This document shows positions 9,883-21,155 of a stretch of DNA of 64,000 bases, piece after piece (the first letter of the stretch is position 1; every line of letters begins with the position of its first letter). Below the pieces are notes generated by a model that ran no database searches, was not told the origin of the DNA, and was given only the letters and a program-made list of their open reading frames with translations. The DNA comes from Nematopogon swammerdamellus (lineage: Eukaryota; Arthropoda; Insecta; Lepidoptera; Adelidae), in the NCBI GenBank assembly GCA_946902875.1, contig OX336349.1:14345891-14409890 (forward strand), given 5' to 3'. The position numbers and the translations under genes are program-made.

Positions 9883-10155
9883 AATCACACATATCCACTT
9901 TTTTCCGTTAGTGTTTTTTTATCGATTCGGCATCTTATACCTGAAACCTATCGAATAGCAGTTTTATAGTGTTCAAAATCACACTAATCGCTCTTGTGTA
10001 ATCGCTAGAAATCCAAGGTTTGCATCAGAATCACACATATCCTGGTACAAAGTCGTATTTTGATGTCAAACTCTAAACTTGCGATCATAATCACACAAAT
10101 GAAATAGAATAATCATTGGATTGGACAAATTTGCACCAAAATCACACATATTATA
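9883..10155 (+). repeat. degenerate array with AATCACACA motif
   Basis: AATCACACATATCC or close variants occur at about 9892, 9976, 10029, 10088 and 10139, that is every 50-85 bp, most often 51-59. Between them are TTTGCA(T/C)CA(G/A)-like blocks. It looks like a decayed minisatellite of ~55 bp period. Confidence 0.55.
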
Positions 10156-10376
10156 TTAGTTTATTAGTTTTTTGGCTCTCCTTTAAAAAAAGTTAATGTG
10201 GACATGTGTGAATTTGTATGTTATGTTGGTAATATTCTCCCATTCCAAATATGTGTTCGTCATAAAGCTGTGTGTAGTGGCGCCGAAAATATACAAACCA
10301 ACACCAACGTAGCCTCTGTAAGCTCATATTTCATTCGAAATCATAATTTAAATTTAATTTTATTGATCATTTTAGT

Positions 10377-10564
10377 GTACAGTACCGGGCAGTAAATAAT
10401 GAACGGGCTTTAGAAAGAGACAGTCCGGTTGTAGAGCGTCGTCCCTCTCGCACAGAGACGTGCGAGTTCGTGCGACAGCGAGTGCGACAGGGCGACGAAC
10501 GCTCTACAACCGGATTGTCTCTTTCTAAAGCTCGATGTTCATTATTTACTTCCGGCTATTGTAC
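10377..10564. mobile_element. MITE, family M1 copy 1
   Basis: Non-autonomous TIR element of about 188 bp. The ends are GTACAGTACCGGGCAG and the inverse of GTACAATAGCCGGAAG, both followed by TAAATAATGAAC. The arms continue with CTTTAGAAAGAGACA and CCGGTTGTAGAGCG. A GC-rich loop contains CGCACAGAGACGTGCGAG. A second copy lies at 59434-59614. No coding capacity. Confidence 0.8.
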
Positions 10565-11760
10565 CTAGATGTAGTTTACTTGTATTAAATCCGCTTCAAG
10601 TTAAATCACAATTAAGAAAAAAAACAATTGGAAAGAAGGAACGGATTTTGTCACCAATACGACCGCTTTAACTTAAAATACGTCGAGACGAAACGTTCGT
10701 CAGCTACCAAGCCAAACAAAATTGCCATCCTGCCTCCGCGGCCGTCGGCGCCATCTATTATGCCATAATTCAACAAACTGTATTTCACAATGTCATTTCC
10801 GTTTCCTGAATCTCCAGTATGCCGATTTATACCTACTTCATATAACCCGAAATCTAACACGTATTCTAAATCTAAATTATACTTAATGTAAATGGTAAAG
10901 GCAATTTTAGTTCTTAACTTCTTTGTCTATAACTTCATACCTCATTAGCCAAAGTTGACTGGAAGAAATCACTTGTAGTGATAAGCCCGCCTGCTACTTA
11001 TGTATTTTCCTTTTTACTAATTTCTTTAAAGTGTGTGCACTAAAGAGTTTTCATTCTAACATATTTGTATTGTGATTTTGAAAGAGCATGTTTTCTTTTA
11101 ATAATAAGTCAACACATCCCAATTTCAAGGATCCCATAATGCAGACCAAGCTGTGCCACATTCTATGCAGTAACTTTTTCCAATTCGCTCTATCTATATT
11201 ATAATATCAATACATACATACACATAAAAATAAGTTAATAAAACGCAATATTTTTCCATACGGTAAATAAAAAAAAAGGATGATTCAAATTACAGCGCTT
11301 CCCTTCCGAGCAAACTCCATAAAGTTGCGAAGACTGCCATACTGGCGGCATAAGTTTCGCTTGATGTCAAGCGAGTTGGGTTATTGGTATTGACATAAAG
11401 TTTTCCGTTCGACCACAAAATGATGATGCCTATTCATTTTGACAGAAGCTGTAAAAATATCCGTAATGAATGAGGAAATGCGACAATTCCGCCATGAACA
11501 CGATAATTCGTCACGGAGCAATCTCAATATTTCATTTGTTTGCGAGTTTTTCGTTCAGAGCCTCGATTTTGAGATTTTATTGACAGTTCGTTGCGTACAA
11601 GTAAGGTTCCCAAGTAAATATTTTGTATGACAATTTTAGTACTAACGGGCCCGCTACTTTTCTCCATACATACAAATATTTAGTTTGTGTGCAACAAAAT
11701 GTCAAAAAAATATCATAATCGAGTCTGTTCAATGTGGCCGCCACGACCGAAGGGACCCTT
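10565..11760. other. no gene seen
   Basis: AT-rich DNA. A GCGCCATCTATT motif on the plus strand near 10749 is discussed with the CTCF-like motifs. No reading frame with family resemblance. Confidence 0.35.
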
Positions 11761-11765
11761 CGTTA

Positions 11766-11902
11766 CCCGTGTTACTACCACTCTTATTACCAGTAGTAAA
11801 ACGGGAAATTATTTTTGCCCGTGTTACTACTAACTGCTCTAGTAGTAACACGGGTATTTTTTTTTGTCCGTTTACTACTAACTACTTCAGTTGTAACATG
11901 GG
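11766..11902 (+). repeat. three tandem hairpin units
   Basis: Each unit pairs CCCGTGTTACTACTA with TAGTAGTAACACGGG around a short loop, followed by a T-rich spacer: 11766-11805, 11818-11854 (nearly perfect) and 11867-11902 (decayed). The unit period is about 50 bp. Confidence 0.75.
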
Positions 11903-12374
11903 AGAATTTTTATTTTCCATATTACTACTGCCTAAATCTTTTTTCCCAAAAACAAAGAATTTACGTCAAAAGGAGACTGCCCAAATCCGGTCCCGTGACA
12001 TATGTACCTGCAATGGGATGACATCACTGGTGTAGCAGGTAGGTGGTGGAATCAACCATATTATTGCGTTTAAAATTAATATTTGACAGTAACGTATTTA
12101 CCGGCGACAGACTGCTGTCATACGAAGCCTCCTAAGAACGCCAACCGAAATTGACGATACGACGGAGCGTTTCTCTTTCCAAGTTTTTACGCGACAAAAT
12201 ATTTGCTGAATATTCAGCGCACATTTCGTTTAGTTTTTTTTTTTTTAGTACGAGTTCGATAAATTCAGAGCGATCGATACTTTTGTTTTTACCCGACTGT
12301 TGTATGTGGCGTTGTGTTGTGATAGGATGGCTAGATTGTATGATATCAATGTCAGACAAGCTGGTGGTATCAAT

Positions 12375-12760
12375 CGGGACTTTGTCCTACAACTCAGTAA
12401 GGAAAAGGGGATTAAGCCTTGGTATTTCAACTCGCGAAACCACTCGAGGCACCATACCAGCAGATTTGCGGACTATTGAAGCGGCATCAAGCTTGTTAAT
12501 ACGAGGTTTGAAGACCTCCAGGTTGAAAGTGGCGAGAATCCCTCGCCGGAAGACAATTCTACACGCTGGCGGTGCGACAGAGGAACGGTTTTGAGAAAAG
12601 ATCGGTTCTTAAAAGCCCAATGTCAACAACAAAAGAGTGTTCGGTTTCTCTGCGTCGAATGCTGTGGAAGTACGTTGGATGGCAAGGAATAAGGGATGCA
12701 AGTTTCTAAGAGCAACGTCCATAATAGTACCTGTAGAACAGAGTTACCTAACAATCTTTG
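12375..12760 (-). pseudogene. non-LTR retrotransposon family C, C-terminal fragment
   Basis: On the minus strand this matches the copy at 12766-13003 and extends further upstream (CATTGGGCTTTTAAGAACC, CTTCCGGCGAGGGATTCTC, GTCCGCAAATCTGCTGGTAT). It encodes decayed C-terminal reverse transcriptase sequence. It stands head to head with the plus-strand copy. Confidence 0.6.
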
Positions 12761-12765
12761 TTCAA

Positions 12766-13003
12766 CAGTTCCACACCGCTAGAGTGTGGAACTGTCTTCC
12801 GGCGAGAGTATTTCCTGAATCCTTTAACCTGGGTGTCTTCAAGCGTCGTATTAACGGGCTAGACAGCCTAGCAACAGTCCGCAAATCTGCTGGCATGGCA
12901 CCTAACTGAGCGTGGTTTCGCGAGGAGAGGTGATTTTGGCTCTGTCGACTGCACCATTGGTCCCTCGGCACAGCCACCCATGCTAGTTCACATAAAAAAA
13001 AAA
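12766..13003 (+). pseudogene. non-LTR retrotransposon family C, 3' end
   Basis: Encodes VWNCLPARVFPESFNLGVFK followed by RRI, the (V/L)WN.LP...F....LG.FK signature at the C-terminus of jockey/I/R1-type reverse transcriptases. Then a stop, a 3' untranslated block (GACTGCACCATTGGTCCCTC, GGCACAGCCACCCATGC) and an A tail at 12992-13003. Strongly 5'-truncated. Further antisense copies lie at 22890-23290 and 51790-52000. Confidence 0.7.
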
Positions 13004-13478
13004 TCTGAATTAGAAAGAAAAATATTTACGCAGACAGGTATTGAACGGAGGCAAGTTCTTTACCGCTTTGCCACCGAGCTGCTTTTTATTGAGCAGTACC
13101 ATAATAAAAGATCATCTTTTCGTTGACTGGTTTTGTCGTAAATTTTGCGAAATCGCTTTGCCAAATGCAGATGAAACGAACGAAACGACAGGAAATAATC
13201 TGTAGAAAGACTAAAACTTACTATATAACCAAAGGCTGGAGACAAATAATTAAAAATACTAGATATTTCCATGCATTGTATCATGAATTGAATTGAATTC
13301 GAACAAAATTGTCTACTAGACATGCATAGGTAGGTATATTTAAATTTTGTTGTAATGAATGACACACAATTTTTTATTAATTTTTAACTGCCCGACGACG
13401 ACACTGACCAAATGTGACGACCAAACAACGTAAAACAGCTTGCTAAACAAACTGTTCGTAAGCCAATTCTTTGTAGCA
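13004..13478. other. no gene seen
   Basis: AT-rich non-coding DNA without a clear repeat. Confidence 0.3.
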
Positions 13479-13552
13479 TTTCTTTTTTTTTTTTTTTATC
13501 TTTATTTTATAGGGGCTTTGGTGCACACAGTGACCATGACAGCCCCATTTGT
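13479..13552. repeat. short repeat: T run plus GGGGCTTTGGTGCACACAG
   Basis: A T-run, then TTTATAGGGGCTTTGGTGC and ACAGTGACCATGACAGCCCC. GGGGCT and AGCCCC bracket it. I recall similar retroposon tails in moths. No second copy in this window. Confidence 0.3.
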
Positions 13553-13792
13553 AGCATTTTCTCTCACTGGAGTTGGTACGTTTTCTGTCCTTCTGTCGCC
13601 AGAATTATTTGGTTGAGTCTATGTAAAGTAAAACTTAGTTTATATCCAAAGGTCGACGAGCTAGATTGACGCTTTTTAGGTTCCCTCTGAAACTCCCAAG
13701 CGGTTTGAACGCCGCCGCAAAGTTCCTTCGTTATGTTTCTACAAACCATGTAGGCACTGGTAGAGATATACAGATTTGCGGTCTTTTAGTAG

Positions 13793-13819
13793 TCTGCAGG
13801 AGAATAATTCTCCTGCAGA
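13793..13819. repeat. 27 bp palindrome (13 bp arms, 1 nt spacer)
   Basis: TCTGCAGGAGAAT, A, ATTCTCCTGCAGA. A perfect cruciform-capable site with no recognisable element around it. Confidence 0.9.
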
Positions 13820-14029
13820 TAACCAAACATTAAGATGGCAATATAGTAAAGTTAATTATTTTTAAATATTCATCTCAGTTATATCAGAAATGCAAAATGT
13901 AACTTACTTAGTTTAGTTTGTATTGTATTTCACATTTCTGCGTTCAATAAATCCGACGTGTACGGACTTATAGCTGAATAGCTGAATTTAGGTATTTTCT
14001 TTCAATTGAATTGATAGAATATAGTTTTT

Positions 14030-14585
14030 AGGGTTCCGTGACCAACGCTTAAAAAATTAAAAATGTCAAGTTAAAATCGACCTTATAAAATCGTTCCGAT
14101 ATCTGTCCGTCCGTTTGACACAGCCTGTAGCTCCAACGGCCTTAGCAATTTTCTTTAAACTTGAAATTTTAATTCATTTTGGCTAGGCAAAGAAATTTTA
14201 GGGAAGGGAAGTCAGGTGTCGACTATAATTAATAGGGGCCGCAAAAATCAAGTTGAAAATAAAAATATTTTCCTCATAGTTTAACGTATACATTAAATAA
14301 CCTAGATTACTAAACATTTTTGAAAAGAGAATATATTGTACAAAAAGTTATAAGTTGAAATATATAAATTTTTTTGTATCCGAGGCTTTAATTTCAATGC
14401 AAAAAGTTTAAGTTATCTATTAATATATATTTTCAATTCAGTGCTTACGGCACGAAAACTATTTTGAAGTTTGTATCTCAAACGGTTATAGAAAACGTAG
14501 AAGCGTCTTACGCGGGGTGAGAGGTGCGTCGCGGGGAGCACGGCTAGCGGTGATGCAAAAGTAAGAAATGACTACGGAACCCTCT
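14030..14585 (+). repeat. GGTTCCGTA-family repeat (diverged copy)
   Basis: TTAGGGTTCCGTGACCAACG at the left, CTGTCCGTCCGTTTGACACA, GCCTGTAGCTCC, and TGACTACGGAACCCTCTGTG at the right. The interior differs from the other copies, so this may be a composite of two family members. No coding capacity. Confidence 0.5.
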
Positions 14586-16262
14586 GTGTGTGAACAACGT
14601 TCCCACTTAACAGGTTTTTCTATTCTATTGTCGCTTGGTTTTGTTTGCATTGTGAAGGCGCTTAGAAAAGTTTTGTATATTGTACAGTTCAGTACATCGG
14701 TTCTTGTTTAAAAAAATATCTCACGACCCTTCCAACCAACTAATGAAAATAAATATCATTCAATTTTAAAATTATAAATAATTCAGTAGTAACCTTACCG
14801 ATTCCTTCAAATAGTTCAGCCTGATGAAATTTTGGATAAATTATCTCCAATTTCTCCGATCACCTTTATCTCGGATGCCAAGTGTAAATACGAAATTCCA
14901 CAAACAAATAAACGGATCACTTTTTGGATTATTTGCGTTCGCTTTGTAATTTCAGATTTATTCCAGTTCAACGCGATATGAAGATAATAACAAAATTCCC
15001 TTTGTGGTTCGTTTCTCCTGATTTTACTAGTAAACAAAATTAAAGCTCAAATACGTAGTTATGTAGAAATGTACCAAACCTTGATCTGGTCAAAATTTAA
15101 TTAAAATATACACGAATATTCAATATACATTCAAAACAGGGATGTGGAACGCACTCACCCATTTAGTTCGTTGGGAGAGACCTAAAATGCTTTTATCCAG
15201 CCGGCATGGCATTTACGATTTCCGTCGTAAAATAAAAAAAATTGGATTGTCGCACTTTCTCTGCAATTTTTCCGCAAAAATTGGTTACCCACCTAGCGAG
15301 ATAACATAGTTGAATCCGTACATATAAACCAAAATGTGAACTCTGAATATCAAACGTGGATCCTTTCTGCATAAAATTAGTTATTTACCATATTAATTCT
15401 CCCTAATAACAATACAAATGAAACCGGCACCTTCGCATTGTGTAAGTGAGACCCCGGACCCAGCTCAACCCGTCAAGCAGTAATGTAATGAAATTTTATG
15501 GCTCACTTTGCCCCCCGACCAGGAGGCCCATTTACTAGCAGCGAGATCGAGATTCTGTTAAATTAAAATCATTTTTAAATTAGAATAAAATTATCGGACG
15601 ACTTAATCAAGATCGAAGGAAAAGGAAGACTTCTGCTACTACGAAGCAATCTCCTTCATCCAGCGAATATAATAAATTCGTGGCAAAATTCTAGACATCG
15701 CTTTTTCTAAATTCAGATCGGAAAATCTGTAACCGACGCATCGTCGTCGTTTCTATGATCGTTTATAGTTCGAGAACTATTCAATCAGTTCACATGGCGT
15801 TTTTTCACTGTTGTTTTCTGGCACGTTTAAGGATGGTAATAGGGTATTTTGTCGCGAAGCGTAGCTAGTCTATGAACGTCAACATGGCCGTTCAGTAGCG
15901 ATAATCTATGTACAATCGAGAATACGCGCTATTTCTCGATCGTGCTATTCATTGGCTTCCAGAAATAGCGCTCCATTTCGATATAATGTTGCTACGGACT
16001 CGCAATGTAATAAGTCTAAGAGAAATATCGTACTCGATTCTCGATTTTGCTGCTAGCGATTGACTACCTGGATCGCAGGTACAAGAAGATCACATTCCGT
16101 GAACATTTGAATTCGTCGAAATAACGTGCCTTAAATAATTGGCTCGAATAATTGCTCTGATAATTCTGTTTTATTACAGGACGCGTACACGACACCATGT
16201 TTATATTTATTTCTTGCATTAAATTGTAGATCCAAAAATAATAAAAACAATTTACTTCGATG
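14586..16262. other. no gene seen; AT-rich intron
   Basis: Long stretch with no coding or repeat signature. A less AT-rich patch at 15425-15550 (GAGACCCCGGACCCAGCTC, TTGCCCCCCGACCAGGAGG) stands out and could be conserved non-coding sequence or an old insertion. Confidence 0.35.
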
Positions 16263-16268
16263 TATATA

Positions 16269-16776
16269 TAAGGTCTTTCAAAATTAGTTCAGAGTACGCT
16301 AAGGGGGGGTTCTGTATCACATAGGGAGTTAAACCTATATAAAATGTTTTGGACCTTGGGCTTTTTTTTTAATGTAAAATATTTGTTTATGTATTTAAAT
16401 AAAAAAATAGGTGGTTGATTTTTATAGCCTAATCGATTCAGTTTCATAACAGTAACAAAAAAGTCTTCATCACCATTATGATCTAACACGTGTAAGCTGG
16501 TAAAAAAAATCAAATTCTTTCTATTCCATACTAATAAAACTAAAATTGTGGTTTTTCACAATTTCTGAAAGAAATAGATCTATGTGTTGGAAGACCTTTT
16601 TGTTCCTGGCATGAAACTGAAACGATTACTAAAAATTTTTTTTTACATTTTCATTAAAAAAAATTTTTTTGTAAAAAAAAATTCTTTGTTCTTCAAAAGT
16701 GATCTATTTCCGATACAGAACCCCCCCCCCCCCCCCTCCCCCTCCCCTTAGGGTACTCTAATTTTGAAAGACCTTA
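16269..16776. mobile_element. MITE with ~45 bp TIRs and internal poly-C
   Basis: The left end AAGGTCTTTCAAAATTAG and the right end CTAATTTTGAAAGACCTT are inverse, flanked by TATATA on both sides. Inside the TIRs, GTACGCTAAGGGGGGGTTCTG faces CAGAACC, a 16-nt C run, then TCCCCCTCCCC. The interior is AT-rich with no coding. The TA-rich target fits a Tc1/mariner-derived MITE, but this is inference. Confidence 0.75.
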
Positions 16777-16789
16777 TATATAATCTACG

Positions 16790-18110
16790 AATTCACACAA
16801 TTTTCATGACGACTCGTAACACGCCTCTGTAAAGATACGTGAGTCCACAAGTGTGACTTATTCAGTGATCAGAATTAGGTAGTGTGATTTATAATACATA
16901 CGAGTATGATAATGTTTTTCATACATGCTCATCTTTCACGGTTACTACGCATTTGACCCTTTTTAAGCACATATCCGATCAGGAACTTGGGTCTAAGGTG
17001 ACCCTTTCTTGACTCTGTAACTGACATTCACTCATATTTCGTTAGTCTCCTATCATACATTCTTCCTATACGGCCGAACCACCGAAAAATTCATTTCTCA
17101 ATCCTTATCACTATATTTTCTTTCAGACCACCACGCTCAAATCCCTACAGAGTTTCATAATCTACCACCTTGCATACATATAAATAACGAATAGTCTCGA
17201 TTACATCCATATGCATTACCAAAATGTTATTTCCTTTTCCAACCGACGACACCCACAGTTTCGTGTATGATCCTGGTCGCGGCACCACTGGCGTAGGGGG
17301 CGCGCCGCCGCCGTCGCGCCGGCCGGTGAGAAGGGGTTATAATAACTTGAATTTTCGTCCGCTACTTTATTAATTTTGGTAGAATTATTAACGTAGTTAG
17401 TTAAAGTAATGAAATATTATGAGGACAGGTGGCTGAAAACTACGTACTGAAGAGAATATAACGATGCCACTTGAACAACTTTTGAGTTTAACTTCGCTCA
17501 AGTTACTGTTAGCACGAAATTGTCTAGAGAGATGGGCTCGGTTCGCAAAACCAAAGCTTACAAACTTGGTACTAACACAGACAAACTGGGTCATTGTTTC
17601 TCTTATTTGCGTTTCGAGTTGAGTTGTAATTCAAATTTATTTAAATTGTCAATCGGTCCATACTTAAGTGGCATTAAAATCAATCTAAATGCTCGATAAA
17701 TAAGTCTTTCCCTTCCCTTTTGTTGTAAATTCCTCTCTTCGTAATGTCCGGAATAGTTAATTATACGTATTTATTTTAGCAAATGACATTCATTCTTGGG
17801 AATTATCAAAGTATCTTCCTAAAAGTAAATATTGAATCTAGGTTGGCTTGATTTAGATAAACACTTTAAAAAATAAGAGAATTATAATTTCGCTTTATTT
17901 AAACAGGACGGCTTGTAATTCGAGTACTGTTAAATTTTTTCCACGAAATGTATTATTGTCTCGCTTCATTGTGATACATTTCGATTTACTTCAAATATTT
18001 TTTCCATTAACAAAATGGAAAAACACTTTTTTACTAAATAGAATTTGATCGGCCTTGTTTAATTTATATATCTCTACCTATCGTATTTAGCGCTATAGTG
18101 TGTCATTCAC
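16790..18110. other. no gene seen; isolated GC patch at 17276-17335
   Basis: Mostly AT-rich intron. The patch has GGCGCGCCGCCGCCGTCGCGC and ends CCG|GTGAG on the plus strand, superficially like an exon with donor, but no acceptor or family resemblance supports it. Confidence 0.35.
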
Positions 18111-18119
18111 CTATGTATC

Positions 18120-18280
18120 CGCAGCTGGGCATTCGGCCTCGAACTCATTTACTGGTCGGAGGCAATCAGTGGTTCAGTAATGCTGAAGACCGGGAGTAAT
18201 GTTGAAAAATTTTAGAGTCGTACATCCAGCAGTAGACACAAACGCTGACTGACTGAATCACTTACTTGATGATATGATTG
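18120..18280 (+). pseudogene. RTE-type retrotransposon, C-terminal remnant
   Basis: In one frame QWFSNAEDRE, then a stop, then KILESYIQQ and TQTLTD parallel the C-terminus of the RTE-like copy at 59795-60075 (QWFRTAEGREDWRKIGGAYA, QQW). Two stops and other changes make it a relic. Confidence 0.5.
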
Positions 18281-18606
18281 TGGTTCAACTATACGCAACT
18301 TGGTTTTAGGTCTAGGTTATTGCCACGCTAAAATGGAGCTTGGCCTTAGGGCCTCATCCTTGTTGGCTGACTTATTTCGTGAAATAGTTCAATAGACTGC
18401 ACTTCACGTCACTTAAGGCCGTTTTCGCCAACTTCGACTAAAATTTAGCTGAAAGTTATATCCTGTCAAATGTAAATGAGAAATGTCACTGTAATCGACA
18501 AATAACTGTTGGACTTGATGTAACCTGAGATGATTAAAACGGGGGTTAAAGACCATTGTGTATTAACGTGGTCTTAAAAAAGCTCTCTAAAAAATAGCAA
18601 TAAAAG

Positions 18607-18988
18607 GTTTTTTTGTGGAAACTGACACTGTTGGCTACATTACCTACAACATCTGTGATGTCAGCCCATAACACCGGGTGAACTGTCTAGGTGCCATATC
18701 ATTGCTTTCCTCCATTTCATGTCGGCTACACTGAACTGGACGGAAAACACGAACTATTTACATAGCCGTTTCGACCGACGTTTCATTCAGTGCGGTGGTA
18801 CCAACCCGGGCGGGATAAACCCTACCACCTAGTTAGACAAAGAAGGAAACGGGGGCCTACAGTTTTACGTGGAATCCCAACCACGGTCAGCCTCCAACGG
18901 CCGAGCGGTCACCCATCCAAGTACTGACCGCGCTCAGGGTTGTATAACAACAGTCGACCGACCGCACCACTGAGCTACCAAGGCTGAC
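18607..18988 (-). mobile_element. SINE-A, complete copy with tRNA/5S head
   Basis: About 380 bp, read on the minus strand. It begins TGTCAGCCTTGGTAGCTCAG (box A-like TAGCTCAGTGG), continues with TATACAACCCTGAGCGCGG and GTCAGTACTTGGATGGGTGA, which resembles the internal promoter half of 5S rRNA, then GACCGTGGTTGGGATTCC (box B-like). The body carries GGTAGGGTTTATCCCGCCCG and TTATGGGCTGACATCACAG and ends in TTTCCAC plus an A run. Non-coding, presumably mobilised by a LINE. Other copies: 37182-37565, 50560-50937 and several fragments. Confidence 0.85.
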
Positions 18989-18989
18989 A

Positions 18990-20290
18990 AATTATATGCA
19001 TACATAATAATCTACTAGCATAATGTTCGGCCATTTATTCACCACAACGGTCAGCATGTACAAGAGCCATGTACTCGTACTAGTACATTGTGCGTACATA
19101 AATGACGTGACTAGGTCGGAAAATCTGTAGATCCGGCGGAATCCGGTAATCCTCCTTAATAGAAAGCTGATCCCTGGTTTATTTAGTGCGAGGTCTTTTT
19201 TTCACGGCGCGGCGGGAAGAATGTCGCGGTAGTGTTACGGACAAGTCACGTGGGACACCGGTCGATCTCTTGACAAGACGGTTTATAGGTTGAGAAAATG
19301 AGATAAGATAAAATATAGAATGGTTTATTCGTGTTTGGTTGGGATGTTGGACTATCTGTATTCACTTGCTTGCTAGATTACTTAAAATGTGTCTGTAAAG
19401 TCGAAGTACATTGGTAGTACAGTTTTATGAACCTAACAAAAACAAAAACAAAAACCTGCAAGAGGGAAGGAGCGAACAAGGGCCCAAATATGAATAAAAA
19501 CAAATATGACATTCAACCGCGTCGTTTCGCAAGGAGTGGTGTTATTGGCTGTGTCTGATTTTCCTATGAACTTTTGTGCATACCCATCTAGGCCAGTTGT
19601 GTGTAAAAACAAATTGGCACAATGGTTCGACGTGGTACTCTTACAATGTAGTGTAATTTTACTGTATTGTGTTGTTTATTTTCATACAGGGACTGTCACA
19701 TTGTTTTGAAAAACAAACTCAGTTTCAAATGATACAAATTTAAAATATACCTAATACGTCTTTTAAATATACCTACTGCGTCTTTTATTTACTATTTTTA
19801 TTTTTTACGATTTAAATTCATACGATTTAAATTTTTTTTATAAAATGAAAAACCAAATCCCCGCAAGTGCTCTAAACATATTCATCGCTCTATTGGGTCA
19901 GGTATTTTCCCAAAAATACACCCGACCCAAATAAATTAATATCCAGAAACGGCATTGGTATATATTGCATACATTTGACCTTGTTACCAACATTTGGTCT
20001 GCATGCACTACATTGGCAACACGTTGAAGTATGTACATACAAAGTTGTGTGCGTGTACACACTTCTACGTACGAGTACAATCAGACAATCACGCTCAGCA
20101 CAGAGTATTTACACATTATTAAAATTTTTATCTTTATTTGATAGCTACCTGCCCCCTGCAAGACAGCTCACGCTAGTGCAGAGGGGAGATGTTGATACAG
20201 AACATGTACAATGTAAAAACATTTATACAAACAAACATCTTTATATTTATCTTTATCTTTGTTTCTAACAACCGGGTGAAAAACCGCTCA
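18990..20290. other. no gene seen
   Basis: Contains an (ACAAAA)-type run at 19437-19455 and AT-rich DNA. No family resemblance in open frames. Confidence 0.35.
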
Positions 20291-20329
20291 ACACCTACAA
20301 CCACATATACGAGAACAGTATTTGGAAAT

Positions 20330-20660
20330 GATAACTACGAGTTCTTGCAGCACAACACGATCACAGTACACCCAACAACGCTCGCTGAGGCGGCAAGGCA
20401 CATCACTCCGCGCAGCCCCGTTCGCTAAGAAACGGCCGGCGCGGCGGCGGAGGCGGAAGGGACACCTTTATATCCCGACCAGCTACGCACATCGTCTTCC
20501 GCCTCCTCGGCTCTAAGTTCGATTCGAGATTCAATTGATATTTGTACACGCATTTACTTACTCGTTGCGGCTACTTTAATACAGTTGAGCTGCAAGAAAT
20601 CGTTGTTGTCTTGTCCAAATGCTTTGCTGAAAGTGGCAGCTGGTGTTGTGTGTGCGGTAT
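20330..20660 (+). repeat. repeat family R pieces around a GC-rich insert
   Basis: ACGAGTTCTTGCAGCACAAC at 20336 and GTTGTCTTGTCCAAATGCTT with TGCTGAAAGTGGCAGCTGG at 20600 match family R, but in reversed order. Between them are CCGGCGCGGCGGCGGAGGCGG and CCTTTATATCCCGACC, which give a TATA-like sequence. It might be part of an LTR, but I see no paired LTR. Confidence 0.4.
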
Positions 20661-21039
20661 TTCATCCGCGCTACATAGATATATGAATATATAACATATT
20701 TTATTAATATATTGTAATTTAGATTTTGTGTACTTTTCTTGCACATTATCAGCGAGTTGATGCCCCTTCCAGGTGTTTACTCGTATTTCCGTGACCCGAC
20801 CCTACTTTCAGGCAATCGATTCGATTACCTGCCCGCCTGGCCGTGGCCGAGTGCTTTCAGCCCCGACTCCTGTCTGAGCAGAGGAGAGGAAATTCAGAAG
20901 TGACCCTTGCACAGCGTGGCGTGGTAATGTAGCGGTGGTGGAAAACTGTGAAATTATCTCTGCGTTGCCTGTACGGTGTAGCAAAATGAACGCAAATAGT
21001 CTCCTCCGAGGCCACAACTTTAAATTCAATCTAACGTCA

Positions 21040-21155
21040 AGCTAACAAAAGCACTTCTTATGCAACAGAAAAGCTGTTAACAAATGGAATACGCTGCGCG
21101 AAGTTGTCATCCAAGCATCCACTAAAAACTCATTCAAGAACATTCCAGATTGTGT
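21040..21155 (+). pseudogene. non-LTR retrotransposon C-terminal fragment
   Basis: In one frame FLCNRKAVNKWNTLREVVIQ, then ASTKNSFKN, resembling the (V)VN.WN.LP..VV.A.S.N.FKN end of CR1/R1-type reverse transcriptases. The last 31 bp are duplicated in inverted orientation immediately downstream (21157-21187), forming a hairpin. Confidence 0.5.

Noticed and set aside
12151..12594. 147-codon plus-strand frame
   Set aside because: Its second half is antisense to the family C retrotransposon, so the frame is a by-product.
17276..17335. GC-rich micro-exon with a GTGAG donor
   Set aside because: No acceptor, no matching protein family, and on the wrong strand for the channel gene.
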